A DNA stretch of 8,704 bases from Thermoplasmata archaeon M9B2D (GTDB taxonomy: Archaea > Thermoplasmatota > E2 > DHVEG-1): the NCBI GenBank assembly GCA_002900555.1, contig MUGD01000159.1:1-8704 (forward strand). Reading direction: 5' to 3'. The position numbers and the translations under genes were made by a program. Below the pieces are notes generated by a model that had not been told where the DNA came from, ran no database searches, and worked only from the letters and a program-made list of their open reading frames with translations. Below are positions 1-7,009 of the stretch, in pieces. The first letter of the stretch is position 1. The number at the start of each line of letters is the position of its first letter.

Positions 1-605
1 TGGCCAAGAATCTCAATGTTCCTGCAGTTATGGTCATGTATCCTCAACATGTGTTTTCATCTGAAGAAGGCATTTTCGAGTATTACAAGGCACTTTTGAA
101 TGAATCAAAAGGATTGAGTGTTGTTCTCTATAAACGAGGACCATTGCTATCTGATGCAGTATTGACAAGGCTGCTTGAATATGAAAACTTAGTTGGAGTG
201 AAGTATGCCTTTGGCCGTATTGTTGATTTCTCACAGACTGTTCAGAAGTTAGGTCATAAGATAATATGGTCTTGCGGCACAGCTGAAAGGTTCGCTCCAT
301 TCTATTGGTTGGCAGGTGCAGAAGCGTTTACAAGCGGTCTGGGTAATTTTGCTCCAAAAATAACAAAACAGATGTACACTGCACTGCAAACAAAAAACTA
401 TACCGCTGCGATGCTGGTTCAGGAGCAAATAAGCCCTCTTGAGTTCTTGCGAGAAGGACACGGAACTGTGGATAATGTTCCTGTAGTAAAAGCTGCAATG
501 GATTATGTTGGATTAACCGGAGGGCTTTGTCGTCCTCCAATTCGTAAATTGAGTGAATTAGAGAGAAAGTCTGTCATTGATGTTATCAAAGATTGGGCTA
601 TTTGA
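1..605 (+). CDS. DapA/NanA-family class I lyase, partial (N-terminus off window)
   Basis: The reading frame is open from base 3, so about 200 C-terminal residues of a usual ~295 are present and the real start lies to the left. The family (dihydrodipicolinate synthase, N-acetylneuraminate lyase, keto-deoxy sugar acid dehydratases) makes or breaks C-C bonds beside a 2-oxo acid through a lysine Schiff base in a TIM barrel. The Schiff-base lysine is visible in GVKYA (codon 201-203), and the partner tyrosine in VLYKR (codon 129-131). The C-terminal VPVVKAAMDYVGL and RPPI segments are typical of the branch with ketodeoxy sugar acid dehydratases. The substrate cannot be told from sequence. It is the only plus-strand gene and converges with the minus-strand cluster, its stop being 6 bases from that of the zinc-ribbon gene. 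Family assignment is firm; function within the family is open. Confidence 0.88.
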   Translation, partial: AKNLNVPAVMVMYPQHVFSSEEGIFEYYKALLNESKGLSVVLYKRGPLLSDAVLTRLLEYENLVGVKYAFGRIVDFSQTVQKLGHKIIWSCGTAERFAPFYWLAGAEAFTSGLGNFAPKITKQMYTALQTKNYTAAMLVQEQISPLEFLREGHGTVDNVPVVKAAMDYVGLTGGLCRPPIRKLSELERKSVIDVIKDWAI

Positions 606-611
606 TTGAGC

Positions 612-971
612 TTAGACTGTACTCGTTCTTACCTCAAGTTCGTAAGAACAAAACGGGCACCGAGCCTCGCCAGGTCCTATCCACTCCAAACTGTGAATCT
701 CAATGTTGTGATGGCATTCAGGGCATTCTATTGGTATTCGAATCACTTGCCACTGGATTTGTCTATATGCATCCTGATATCCAGTCACAAACGCCCATAC
801 AAGAACCCCTGGACCGACTGAGACCAAGACAATTCCAAGAGAAAGGTAGATAGTCCATACTGTCCAATCGAAATCCAATGTGAAATTGATAATCATTATC
901 ATGGACATTGTGAAAAGGTATCCCCCCACTAGTGTCATTACTAGTCCTACAACAAGTGTACCTTTTCTCAT
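612..971 (-). CDS. Small membrane protein with C-terminal zinc ribbon
   Basis: I do not recognise a named family. The 119-residue protein has two hydrophobic segments, about residues 5-29 and 38-63, separated by a short acidic/aromatic loop (DFDWTVW). A cytoplasm-sized tail follows with two cysteine pairs, CPEC (83-86) and CPFC (105-108), a treble-clef or zinc-ribbon pattern that probably binds one zinc. The tail carries few positive charges, so nucleic acid binding is not evident; a protein-protein role is equally possible. The start is supported by an AGAGGG Shine-Dalgarno-like run shortly upstream. It begins 20 bases after the amidohydrolase stop, so it is probably the last gene of that transcript. 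The extreme 3' end contains an 8-bp inverted repeat. The function is unknown; the coding call rests on the coherent membrane and zinc-ribbon architecture. Confidence 0.75.
   Translation of the reverse strand: MRKGTLVVGLVMTLVGGYLFTMSMIMIINFTLDFDWTVWTIYLSLGIVLVSVGPGVLVWAFVTGYQDAYRQIQWQVIRIPIECPECHHNIEIHSLEWIGPGEARCPFCSYELEVRTSTV
625..649. repeat. 8-bp inverted repeat near converging gene ends
   Basis: GTTCTTAC at 625-632 and GTAAGAAC at 642-649 are perfect complements around a 9-base loop. The repeat lies 20 bases past the DapA-like stop and inside the last codons of the opposing zinc-ribbon gene. It could fold in RNA from either strand and mark the end of the plus-strand transcript, but no T-run follows on either side, so a terminator role is only a guess. 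Confidence 0.35.
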
Positions 972-991
972 TCACATCCCTCTGCACTTTC

Positions 992-2176
992 CTATTTTAT
1001 TGGAATATTATTTCCGTTAATGAACACTTTCTCTACCCTGCTGTAGAATTCAAATGGATCTCCGGTCCAGATGACAATGTCTGCATCTTTACCTTCTTCA
1101 AAGGAGCCAACCCTTTTATCAACTCCCAGAATCTCTGCAGGATGAATTGTGACACACTTCAATGCGTCTTCTCGATCCATTCCCTCCTTGATGGCATACA
1201 TTGGCAAAAGCGGAAAATAGTTCATAGGAGTTAGTGAATCTGTCTGAAGCGCTACCTTCACCCCTGCCTTGTTCAGTTCAATAGCTGTCTTGAAACCCCT
1301 GTCTCTTGTTTCTGGTTTACTCACCCAGAATAGAGTTGGGCCTACTACTGCTGGGAACTTCGATCTAGCAATGAATTTCGCAATCTTATGTCCCTCGGTG
1401 CAATGAATTAATACCACTCTGATGTTGAACTCATTTGCAATCCGAATTACCGTGGCTATATCATCAGCTCTATGTGCATGTGCATGTATTGGAATTTCAC
1501 GTCTGAGAACCTTTACGATTGTTTCTAGTCCGAGGTCTCGTTTTGGTGGGTTGGGTGGATTTTCTCCTTTATCGACAGCATCCTTAGCTTTTGCTAAATA
1601 TGACTCTAATTCAATGATGTGATTCTGGCCATCGACTAACGCTTTCCTGAGAACAGCCGCTACTCCCATCCTCGTGGACGGTGCTCGTTTTTCAGTTCCA
1701 TGTACTCTCTTAGGATTTTCACCAAATGCGACCTTCATTCCAGATGGTGCCATTAGTATCATTTCATCAACAACACCCGAACCAATTGGCTTTACTACAA
1801 ATGCCTCACCAGAGATGACATTTGCTGAACCCGGTCCTGTATTAATGCAAGTCACACCACCTTTGATTACCTCTGTAAGAGATGGCTCATCAGGATTGAA
1901 TCCATCTATACCTCTCATATCTGGTGTAACTGGATTTGTCATCTCATTTCCATCTGTCCCAGCCCAGCCAATCGAACCATCAAATAGACCCTGATGTGTA
2001 TGTGCATCTATGAAACCTGGGACAACATACCCGCCTTTTGCGTCAAATACCTTGGTCCCCTTTGGTATTTCTACAGAAGTGCCTATCGATCGTATTTTAT
2101 CATCAAACAACAATGTTCCACTATCGATTTTTCCATTCACTGGACAGAGAATTGTGGCATTGATTATTGCCTTCAT
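992..2176 (-). CDS. Metal-dependent amidohydrolase (imidazolonepropionase/prolidase-like)
   Basis: This is a full-length, 394-residue cytoplasmic enzyme of the amidohydrolase superfamily, which hydrolyses C-N bonds of cyclic or linear amides using one or two metal ions in a TIM barrel. The N-terminal small beta domain is followed by the PGFIDAHTH signature with metal ligands H59 and H61. Further expected ligands are the His of HAHAH (231-235), H258 in LIHCTEG and the catalytic Asp D313 in QTDS. K148, in GMKVAFGENPKR (146-157), is a candidate bridging lysine but this is uncertain. The C-terminal HPAEILG and GKDADIVIW segments are classic for the family. A GAGGT site 6 bases before the ATG fixes the start. 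It lies 81 bases after the serine hydrolase gene on the same strand. Family assignment is firm; substrate (imidazolone, hydantoin-like ring, dipeptide) is not determined. Confidence 0.92.
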   Translation of the reverse strand: MKAIINATILCPVNGKIDSGTLLFDDKIRSIGTSVEIPKGTKVFDAKGGYVVPGFIDAHTHQGLFDGSIGWAGTDGNEMTNPVTPDMRGIDGFNPDEPSLTEVIKGGVTCINTGPGSANVISGEAFVVKPIGSGVVDEMILMAPSGMKVAFGENPKRVHGTEKRAPSTRMGVAAVLRKALVDGQNHIIELESYLAKAKDAVDKGENPPNPPKRDLGLETIVKVLRREIPIHAHAHRADDIATVIRIANEFNIRVVLIHCTEGHKIAKFIARSKFPAVVGPTLFWVSKPETRDRGFKTAIELNKAGVKVALQTDSLTPMNYFPLLPMYAIKEGMDREDALKCVTIHPAEILGVDKRVGSFEEGKDADIVIWTGDPFEFYSRVEKVFINGNNIPIK

Positions 2177-2257
2177 TGCGTAACCTCGAATATCAAATCA
2201 AGAGTAAGCTGGACAAAAGTCTTCTTGTAGAACTACTTCTAATATCTCTCCAATGTA

Positions 2258-3481
2258 TCAGTTGCCACTATCGTCCTCTCTCCAGAGCCCTTTGCGGTCC
2301 ATAAAGAACGCGATTGCCATGACAATGAATGGACTACTTCCAATCAATATGACCAGAGGCGAAATCGAAAAAGAACTACTAATTGTGGAGTTCAGTCCTA
2401 AGGAAGGAAAAATCCACTTTCTAAGGATATACTCTACTTGCACTGTAGGATCAATTGTCACAGCTGTGACCACGACAACGAGGTCATACTTTGGAACAAC
2501 TATGATACTTTGATAACCCCAACCTAATGCATAAAATGCACCTAACTCTGAAAGAACCCACCATTGATATGAATAGCCTAAAGTTTCATCAACATGAACT
2601 TGCGAGGTTGTCGTCATCCCTACCCAATCTTGAGGGATTAATTGAACACCATCCCATAGGCCATCCTTTATGTAGAGATAACCAATCTTTGCCATATCTA
2701 ATGGTTTCATTTTCAATCCCGACGCACCACTATAAACTCCTTGAGGATCTTGAATCCACTCAAATTCTGTAATACCAAGATACTGGAATAAATAAGCAAC
2801 CGCGAATTCCAGCGTGGTATTATGAGTTCGTTCTTGTATTATTGCTGATAGGATATGAGATGCACCAGAATTGTAAAGAAATATTGAACCTGGTTCTGCA
2901 GCCATTGGCTTATCTAAGACATATTTGACCCAGTCTTCTGAATGAACCATTTTGTTGTAATCATTTATCACGTTGCCATGTTGTTCTTCATTCCAATCTA
3001 GTCCCGATGTCATCTCTAGGAGATTCTGAATAGTAATCTTATCTTTTTTCTCGCTGGGATTGGTGAATTCCCTTTCGGGAAAGTAATCGAGGACTGAGGT
3101 GTTGATTGACTCTAGATAGCCCAAACGCAATGCTATACCAATAAGAGTTGATATAATGCTCTTGGTGCATGAAAAGAGATGGTGAGTGTCATTTGGTCCA
3201 AATGTAGATGGGTACTCTTCAAAGACAACCCATCCATTTCTAATTACTAGCAGGCTATCAATCTGAATCTCATTTGTTGCATAAAACTCGATCATTGAAT
3301 CGAGATATGCAGAATTCATACCTTGTTCTTCAGGCGTCGTCTTACTCCATTCGCTTGTGGGCCATGGTGCAGTATCATTTACTTCCCCAATATTAGGGGG
3401 CATGGCAAATATACCGTATGTTGGCTGAATTATCAATAATAGAAATACGAAAACACCTAGGATTCTATCCAATACCAACAC
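2258..3481 (-). CDS. Membrane-attached serine hydrolase, beta-lactamase/PBP-like fold (class C type)
   Basis: The 407-residue protein belongs to the PF00144 'beta-lactamase' family, whose members include D-aminopeptidases, esterases and 6-aminohexanoate-dimer hydrolases. A hydrophobic N-terminus (residues 7-26) looks like a signal peptide or anchor. The nucleophile motif SCTK is at 104-107 and the YNS tyrosine motif at 203-205. The usual third motif (KTG/HTG) is replaced by GWG at 320-322, as in the NylB-like branch. A second hydrophobic helix at about 373-392 precedes a charged tail (DRKGLW), so the enzyme probably faces outward and is held by its C-terminus. The predicted start is GTG and has no close Shine-Dalgarno site; the nearest, GAGAAGG, is 15 bases away and lies inside the small ORF upstream. 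The start is therefore uncertain by a few codons. Its position behind an importer suggests it cuts an amide, ester or peptide outside the cell; antibiotic resistance is not implied. Confidence 0.9.
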   Translation of the reverse strand: MLVLDRILGVFVFLLLIIQPTYGIFAMPPNIGEVNDTAPWPTSEWSKTTPEEQGMNSAYLDSMIEFYATNEIQIDSLLVIRNGWVVFEEYPSTFGPNDTHHLFSCTKSIISTLIGIALRLGYLESINTSVLDYFPEREFTNPSEKKDKITIQNLLEMTSGLDWNEEQHGNVINDYNKMVHSEDWVKYVLDKPMAAEPGSIFLYNSGASHILSAIIQERTHNTTLEFAVAYLFQYLGITEFEWIQDPQGVYSGASGLKMKPLDMAKIGYLYIKDGLWDGVQLIPQDWVGMTTTSQVHVDETLGYSYQWWVLSELGAFYALGWGYQSIIVVPKYDLVVVVTAVTIDPTVQVEYILRKWIFPSLGLNSTISSSFSISPLVILIGSSPFIVMAIAFFMDRKGLWREDDSGN

Positions 3482-3483
3482 AG

Positions 3484-3552
3484 CTAGTATTTGTTTACCT
3501 TCTCTAATTTATCTGCCTCAATAAGCAATTTTGCATCCTTTTTACCAAACAT
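3484..3552 (-). CDS. 22-codon small ORF, TPR-helix-like; possible leader or gene remnant
   Basis: Between ATPase F and the serine hydrolase is an ATG ORF of 22 residues. It starts three bases after the ATPase F stop and ends (TAG) two bases before the hydrolase GTG. GGAG sits 7 bases before its ATG, a better site than the hydrolase has. The peptide begins MFGKKDAKLLIEADKLEKV and is an amphipathic, Lys/Glu/Leu-rich helix. It resembles the opening helix of a tetratricopeptide repeat, where family members continue into a second helix after a G-K-Y-like turn; here the frame stops just after NKY. Two readings fit: a translational-coupling leader for the hydrolase, or the leftover start of a lost TPR gene. 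Expression is not shown by the sequence. Confidence 0.4.
   Translation of the reverse strand: MFGKKDAKLLIEADKLEKVNKY
3497..3504 (-). promoter_or_regulatory. Displaced Shine-Dalgarno-like site GAGAAGGT before the hydrolase
   Basis: GAGAAGGT lies 15 bases upstream of the GTG, farther than the usual 5-10. It is 6 bases before an in-frame ATA (3488-3490), an unusual initiator. Either the hydrolase starts by coupling to the 22-codon ORF, or its real start differs from GTG. Confidence 0.35.
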
Positions 3553-3555
3553 CAC

Positions 3556-4539
3556 TTATCTCCAGCATGAAACGAAGTGCCCTGGTGAAACTTCTCTAAG
3601 TTCAGGCTCTTCATCACCACACTCCAATCCAATCTCTTGACATCTTGGTTTGAAACGACACCCAGGCGGCAGATCTACCGGTGTCGGGGTTTCCCCAGGG
3701 AGCATTATTCTTTGTCTCTCCTCATCAGGACTTGGGATAGGCACATTTGATACTAATGCTCTAGTGTAGGGGTGTACTGGATTCTGTATCACATCTTCCA
3801 TTGGACCCATCTCAGCTATTCGCCCAAGATACATTACAATGATTTGATTTCCAATATACCTTGCTTGGGCTAAATCGTGAGTGATGAAGATATATGTTAG
3901 ACCGTACTCTCGTTTGAGGTCTTCCATCAGATTCATGATTTCAGTTCTGATACTGGCATCTAGCATTGATACAGGTTCATCCGCAATGACTAAGTCTGGC
4001 TTTAGAATGAGCGATCGAGCTATACATACTCGTTGTAACTGCCCTCCACTCAGTTCATGAGTGTATCTTCCAGCGAAGTCATCCGAGGGGATAAGTCTGA
4101 CATCTTCCAGAACTTTAAGAACCCTCTTCTCTAGCTCATCCTCATCCTCAACCAAATTGTGTATTGAAAGCGCTTCGCCGACAAGTGTTCGTATCTGCAA
4201 TCTTGGATCCAGAACCTCGTAAGGATTCTGAAATATGAGTTGCATCTTAAGTCTCAATTGTCTCATTTCCTCGCGATTCTTCGTCAAGACATCCTCGCCT
4301 TTATAGAAGATACTGCCACCAGTTGGTTCAATCAATCTCAAGATAGTACGCGCAAGAGTTGTCTTACCACAACCTGATTCACCAACAATGCAGAGAGAAT
4401 CTCCCGGTGCAATACTGAAGCTGACCTTATCCACAGCTTTCACGTATCTCCCCTTTCTGAAGAATGAAAAGACACCAGATCTTACTGGGAACCATTTCTG
4501 TAAATCATGAACTTCAAGGATATTTCCTGCAGTACTCAT
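3556..4539 (-). CDS. dppF: Dpp/Opp-type ABC importer ATPase F
   Basis: This 327-residue nucleotide-binding subunit couples ATP hydrolysis to peptide or solute import, pairing with ATPase D at the cytoplasmic face of permeases B and C. All motifs are present in order: Walker [10 protein letters not shown] (53-61), Q-loop Q104, signature LSGGQ (163-167), Walker B ending in E188, D-loop SMLD (191-194) and switch His H221. The C-terminal oligopeptide-transporter domain keeps the NPVHPYT segment and four cysteines at 294, 300, 307 and 325, a cluster that holds a [4Fe-4S] centre in some solved Dpp/Opp ATPases. Length is normal. The start is set by GGAGG about 9 bases upstream, lying over the end of dppD, with a 4-base gap between the genes. 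Dpp, Opp or another substrate class cannot be separated from sequence alone. Confidence 0.95.
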   Translation of the reverse strand: MSTAGNILEVHDLQKWFPVRSGVFSFFRKGRYVKAVDKVSFSIAPGDSLCIVGESGCGKTTLARTILRLIEPTGGSIFYKGEDVLTKNREEMRQLRLKMQLIFQNPYEVLDPRLQIRTLVGEALSIHNLVEDEDELEKRVLKVLEDVRLIPSDDFAGRYTHELSGGQLQRVCIARSLILKPDLVIADEPVSMLDASIRTEIMNLMEDLKREYGLTYIFITHDLAQARYIGNQIIVMYLGRIAEMGPMEDVIQNPVHPYTRALVSNVPIPSPDEERQRIMLPGETPTPVDLPPGCRFKPRCQEIGLECGDEEPELREVSPGHFVSCWR

Positions 4540-4543
4540 CGTA

Positions 4544-5443
4544 TTAATCCTCCAAGTTTAGCTCTCCAGCAAAGTGGCATCTTACATAATGCCCCGGACT
4601 AATCTCTCTATATTCTGGCTCATCAGTCTTGCAGACATCCTCCGCAAATGGGCATCGCGGATGGAACTTGCAGCCTGAAGGCGGATTCAAAAGATTAGGA
4701 GGTGTTCCTGGTATAAATTCAAGGCGTTTCTTCGGACCAGAGATACTTGGGAATGCACCTATAGCATACATAATAGCAGTACTATGGCAGTTTTCCGCAA
4801 CCACGGACAGATCATGAGTTATGAAGAGCACGCCAAGATCATACTTTTTCTGCAACTTTCGCAGGAGGTCTAGTATTTTATTTTGTACAATAACATCGAG
4901 TGCAGTTACAGGTTCATCCGCGATTATTAACTTTGGATCGCAGGACAGCGCTTGTGCGATAATTGCCCGTTGAAGCATCCCTCCGCTAAACTCATGAGGA
5001 TAATCCCGCATCCGTGATGGTTCAAGACCGACTTCATTGAATAGAGCTCCAACAGTTTTCACTGCTTCCTCTTCAGTGATTTCTTCTTTTTCCATCATGA
5101 CTTCAGTGATTTGATCGACAATCCGGATCACTGGATTAAATGCATTCATCGCATATTGAAAGACGATGGAAGCGCTTCTCCAACGCAATTGTCGCATTTC
5201 TTCCTCTGTTTTTGATACTAACTCATCCCCATCAAGGTGGATGCTTCCGCCGATTATTTTTCCATTCTCTGGCAGAATCCTCATTATACTATATGCAGTG
5301 GTTGTTTTCCCACAACCTGATTCTCCTGCCACTCCAAGTGTTTCCTGCTTATCAATAGTAAAGGAGACATTTTCGACGGCTCGAACAGGATCTTTCCCCA
5401 AATAATAATGGGTTGAGAGGTTGCTGACTTCAAGCATTGGCAT
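4544..5443 (-). CDS. dppD: Dpp/Opp-type ABC importer ATPase D with short C-terminal region
   Basis: This is the second ATPase of the importer. Walker [10 protein letters not shown] is at 40-48, Q-loop Q96, signature FSGGM (152-156; this variant is usual in DppD/OppD), Walker B ending in E177 and H-loop H210. Cysteines 258, 264, 271 and 289 repeat the C-x5-C-x6-C-x17-C spacing of ATPase F. At 299 residues it is short for the family (about 320-330). After IMYA (227) the sequence jumps straight to IGAFPSI. The normal gene has a beta strand (GKIVE-like) and the HPYT segment here, so about 25 residues are absent; from switch His to first Cys is 48 residues, against 73 in the neighbouring ATPase F. 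The start ATG follows GGAGGAGGGG; ATG codon 3 is a less well spaced alternative. It begins one base after the permease C stop. Confidence 0.93.
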   Translation of the reverse strand: MPMLEVSNLSTHYYLGKDPVRAVENVSFTIDKQETLGVAGESGCGKTTTAYSIMRILPENGKIIGGSIHLDGDELVSKTEEEMRQLRWRSASIVFQYAMNAFNPVIRIVDQITEVMMEKEEITEEEAVKTVGALFNEVGLEPSRMRDYPHEFSGGMLQRAIIAQALSCDPKLIIADEPVTALDVIVQNKILDLLRKLQKKYDLGVLFITHDLSVVAENCHSTAIMYAIGAFPSISGPKKRLEFIPGTPPNLLNPPSGCKFHPRCPFAEDVCKTDEPEYREISPGHYVRCHFAGELNLED

Positions 5444-5444
5444 T

Positions 5445-6995
5445 CTATCCCCTCCTCCCCCGTAGCCTTGGATTCACAACCTTGTCAGACGCATGACTAA
5501 CGAACGCAAATCCCACTGTTGTCAGCATTATCATTAATCCTGGCGGTATGATCCACCACCACATCTCATTTACAAGAGCCGCTTTTCGAGATGCCCAATA
5601 CAGTATAATCCCCCAACTTGGCTGGCCATGAATTGGCATGAATCCAAGAAATGAGATGCCCGCTTCGCTCAGAATTGACCCCACAACTCCAATTATCACG
5701 TTTGCCAGTATCAGAGGAAGTGTGTTTGGCATAATATGGCGAAACAGGATGTAATTGTCAGAGGCTCCAATTGCGTGAGCTGCTTCAGTTAGAGGGCGCT
5801 CTTTAAGACTCAATGCTTCACTTCTAACCATCCTTGCAGTGCCTGTCCATCCGAGAATTGCGATAACGATGATAACATTCTGAAGTCCCTGACCGAAGAT
5901 CATGAGAAATATCAGCATCAGAGGCAGTGTTGGAAGACAGAGAAACAAGTCTGTGATTCGCATTAGGACAGAGTCCAGAAAACCACCATAATATCCTGAA
6001 AGAAGGCCAACTAAAGTTCCAATAACAACTGCTACTATACTCGCAGTGAAGCCGACAAGAAGCGATACCTGTGATCCCCAAATAACTCGACTAAAGATAT
6101 CTGAGCCATCATGATTAGTGCCAAATGGATGCTGCAAACTTGGTGGCAAAAACCAGTCAGCTTGATCTAATGAAACATATGTCCAGTGATAAGGTGCAAT
6201 CCAAGGAGCAAATACTGCTAGGACAATAATGCCGCAAATAAGGAAAAATCCAAAGAGCCCAAGCTTATCATGAACAAACTCCATCCAGAATGTTTCAATG
6301 CCCTTTCTCATGCCCCACACAATCATAACCATTCTCGGAATGAATATGTATAATGGAATCACAATGAATGCTGCCCCTGCCCCGATCCACGCAAATCCAT
6401 GAAGTAGTCCACTAACTGAGGCAGTCATTATGGATGGCAGCAAGTTAACACCCACATAGTCAACTGTTAGGAATGACTCTAACAACATCCAAACAAGAAC
6501 TACTCCTATCACGGAAGTATGATAGAGTGTCATCTTACTAACATTCCATTCAACCAACTGAGGCGGATCCCAGAGAAAGAAGATGAAAGCTGCAATGATT
6601 GCCATTCCGATATTAAAAGCCATCATTAAGAGCAGTACGATGGATATTTTTAGAACAATAAGGACAATTTCAGCAGGTTTCTTCTCATACAGCGGTTTTC
6701 CTAGAAATCCAATCCATAGTGTCATAATCAATATGATTAATCCAAGAGCTCTAACTGTTGTTGTAAACCCAACCGTAGTAGGAATATCAAATCCAATAAC
6801 GGACAAAGATAACCAGTCCATTAAGGCAGATATTCCTGCATCTGTTCCATAAATTATCAGCATTGAAAGAATAATGAAGCTAGCCAGAGAAATGATATTT
6901 ACGTGGAGTGGTTTTCCTTCAATAGCAAGTTTCTGCTTGATTGATTTCTTTTCTCTATCTTTTGAATCTATATCTATTGAAACCTGTTCAGTCAT
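5445..6995 (-). CDS. dppC: Dpp/Opp-type ABC importer permease C with extra N-terminal membrane domain
   Basis: At 516 residues this is far longer than a usual DppC (about 280-310). Residues from about 236 onward are a standard permease: the first helix with FAPWIAPY (262-269), FGTNHDGSD (291-299), and the ATPase-contacting EAA loop from E404-A405-A406 through G410 to P423-N424, ending in NPRLRGRRG. The first ~235 residues are extra: a charged cytoplasmic head (1-31), then hydrophobic stretches near 34-51, 82-99, 109-142 (long enough for a hairpin), 157-178 and 193-219. Positive charges at 100-106 and 221-231 fit an even number of helices, probably six, so the permease core keeps its normal orientation. 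The extension matches no domain I can name. AGGAG 11 bases upstream overlaps the permease B stop; the gap is 14 bases. No frameshift is visible between extension and core. Confidence 0.93.
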   Translation of the reverse strand: MTEQVSIDIDSKDREKKSIKQKLAIEGKPLHVNIISLASFIILSMLIIYGTDAGISALMDWLSLSVIGFDIPTTVGFTTTVRALGLIILIMTLWIGFLGKPLYEKKPAEIVLIVLKISIVLLLMMAFNIGMAIIAAFIFFLWDPPQLVEWNVSKMTLYHTSVIGVVLVWMLLESFLTVDYVGVNLLPSIMTASVSGLLHGFAWIGAGAAFIVIPLYIFIPRMVMIVWGMRKGIETFWMEFVHDKLGLFGFFLICGIIVLAVFAPWIAPYHWTYVSLDQADWFLPPSLQHPFGTNHDGSDIFSRVIWGSQVSLLVGFTASIVAVVIGTLVGLLSGYYGGFLDSVLMRITDLFLCLPTLPLMLIFLMIFGQGLQNVIIVIAILGWTGTARMVRSEALSLKERPLTEAAHAIGASDNYILFRHIMPNTLPLILANVIIGVVGSILSEAGISFLGFMPIHGQPSWGIILYWASRKAALVNEMWWWIIPPGLMIMLTTVGFAFVSHASDKVVNPRLRGRRG

Positions 6996-7009
6996 TATGA
7001 ATCATACTC

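Noticed and set aside
932..1234. 100-codon plus-strand ORF
   Set aside because: It lies antisense to the well-supported amidohydrolase gene and shows no family features.
1472..1488. Short ATGTGC/ATGCAC tandem-like repeat
   Set aside because: It is explained by the HAHAH metal-ligand codons of the amidohydrolase.
1674..1994. 106-codon plus-strand ORF
   Set aside because: It is a mirror of the amidohydrolase coding sequence, with low-complexity composition and no ribosome site or motif.
2177..2257. Small inverted repeat (TAGAA/TTCTA) between the hydrolase and amidohydrolase genes
   Set aside because: Arms of only five A/T-rich bases are expected by chance, with no T-run and no clear promoter beside them.
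2258..3481. Antibiotic-resistance beta-lactamase
   Set aside because: The third catalytic motif is GWG rather than KTG/HTG and the context is a catabolic importer, so a broad serine hydrolase is the better reading.
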